DNA from: Rhodospirillaceae bacterium | Lineage (GTDB): Bacteria; Pseudomonadota; Alphaproteobacteria; DSM-16000; Inquilinaceae | Reading direction: 5' to 3' | Length of the DNA stretch: 5,757 bases | Assembly: GCA_020425485.1 (NCBI GenBank) | Contig: JAGQRL010000277.1 | Coordinates: forward strand, 1-5,757 | Shown: in pieces, positions 5,525-5,757 of the stretch | Numbering within the stretch: the first letter of the stretch is position 1 | Layout of the letters: each line of letters begins with the position of its first letter | Made by a program: the position numbers and the translations under genes | The notes under the pieces: generated by a model | Told to the model about the DNA's origin: nothing | The model's database searches: none | Seen by the model: the letters and a program-made list of their open reading frames with translations, nothing else

Positions 5525-5757
5525 ATGAGCGTTCAGATCGTTGTGCCCACCCTGGGGGAATCGGTGACGGAGGCCACCGTCGCCCAGTGGCTGAAGCAGG
5601 TCGGCGACCGGGTCGAGCGCGACGAACCCCTGGTGGAGCTGGAAACCGACAAGGTGACGCTGGAGGTCAACGCGCCGGAAGCCGGCGTGCTGGGCGAGGT
5701 GGTGGCCGAAGCCGGCGCCACCGTGGAAGTTGGGGCGGTGCTGGGCACCCTGTCGGA
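5525..5757 (+). CDS. sucB: 2-oxoglutarate dehydrogenase E2 (dihydrolipoyl succinyltransferase), N-terminal lipoyl domain
   Basis: Partial gene (also odhB): 77 complete codons before the right edge. The product starts MSVQIVVPTLGESVTEATV and contains the lipoyl-domain motif ELETDKVTLEV (residues 38-48), with K43 the expected lipoylated lysine. The domain runs to the window edge; the E1/E3-binding domain and catalytic core with its histidine motif are outside. The swinging lipoyl arm receives the succinyl group from E1 and passes it to CoA. The order directly after E1 on the same strand, together with the PTLGESVTEATV start, distinguishes it from pyruvate and branched-chain E2 proteins. It is probably cotranscribed with the E1 gene. 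Confidence 0.95.
   Translation, partial: MSVQIVVPTLGESVTEATVAQWLKQVGDRVERDEPLVELETDKVTLEVNAPEAGVLGEVVAEAGATVEVGAVLGTLS

Overview
The window looks like chromosomal core-metabolism DNA from a GC-rich alphaproteobacterium, possibly Rhodospirillales-like. The base composition is very GC-rich throughout. The long 2-oxoglutarate dehydrogenase E1 with an Ala/Pro-rich linker and the E2 lipoyl motif ETDKVTLEV fit that group. The taxon is an inference from style and recalled homologues, not proven here. I see no phage, transposon, CRISPR, tRNA or rRNA signal, and no frameshifted gene.

Layout: (1) Positions 1-494, minus strand, carry the N-terminal 164 residues of a biotin-carboxylase-type subunit, best read as methylcrotonyl-CoA carboxylase alpha (LiuD/MccA); it runs off the left edge. 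(2) Positions 495-641 are a divergent intergenic region with a perfect 12-bp palindrome, a Shine-Dalgarno (SD) site for each flanking gene, and an AT-rich patch near the hydratase. (3) Positions 642-1418, plus strand, encode a crotonase-fold hydratase of the bacterial LiuC (methylglutaconyl-CoA hydratase) type. (4) Positions 1443-2222 encode an alpha/beta hydrolase of the ABHD11/YbfF type, 24 bp after the hydratase. (5) Positions 2223-2447 are a non-coding leader with a possible promoter and two hairpins. (6) Positions 2448-5411 encode 2-oxoglutarate dehydrogenase E1 (sucA/odhA). (7) Positions 5412-5524 are a 113-bp intercistronic gap. (8) Positions 5525-5757 hold the start of the E2 succinyltransferase (sucB/odhB), cut by the right edge.

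Functionally there are two blocks. The left block covers two consecutive steps of leucine breakdown: carboxylation of 3-methylcrotonyl-CoA, then hydration of 3-methylglutaconyl-CoA to HMG-CoA. The right block is the E1-E2 pair of the TCA-cycle 2-oxoglutarate dehydrogenase complex. The hydrolase sits between them. Its closest recognisable relative in eukaryotes, ABHD11, has been reported to keep the lipoylated 2-oxoglutarate dehydrogenase complex functional. Its position just upstream of odhAB is therefore the most interesting lead here, though it remains a hypothesis. Otherwise this is ordinary housekeeping DNA, and I found no convincing evidence of an entirely new system.
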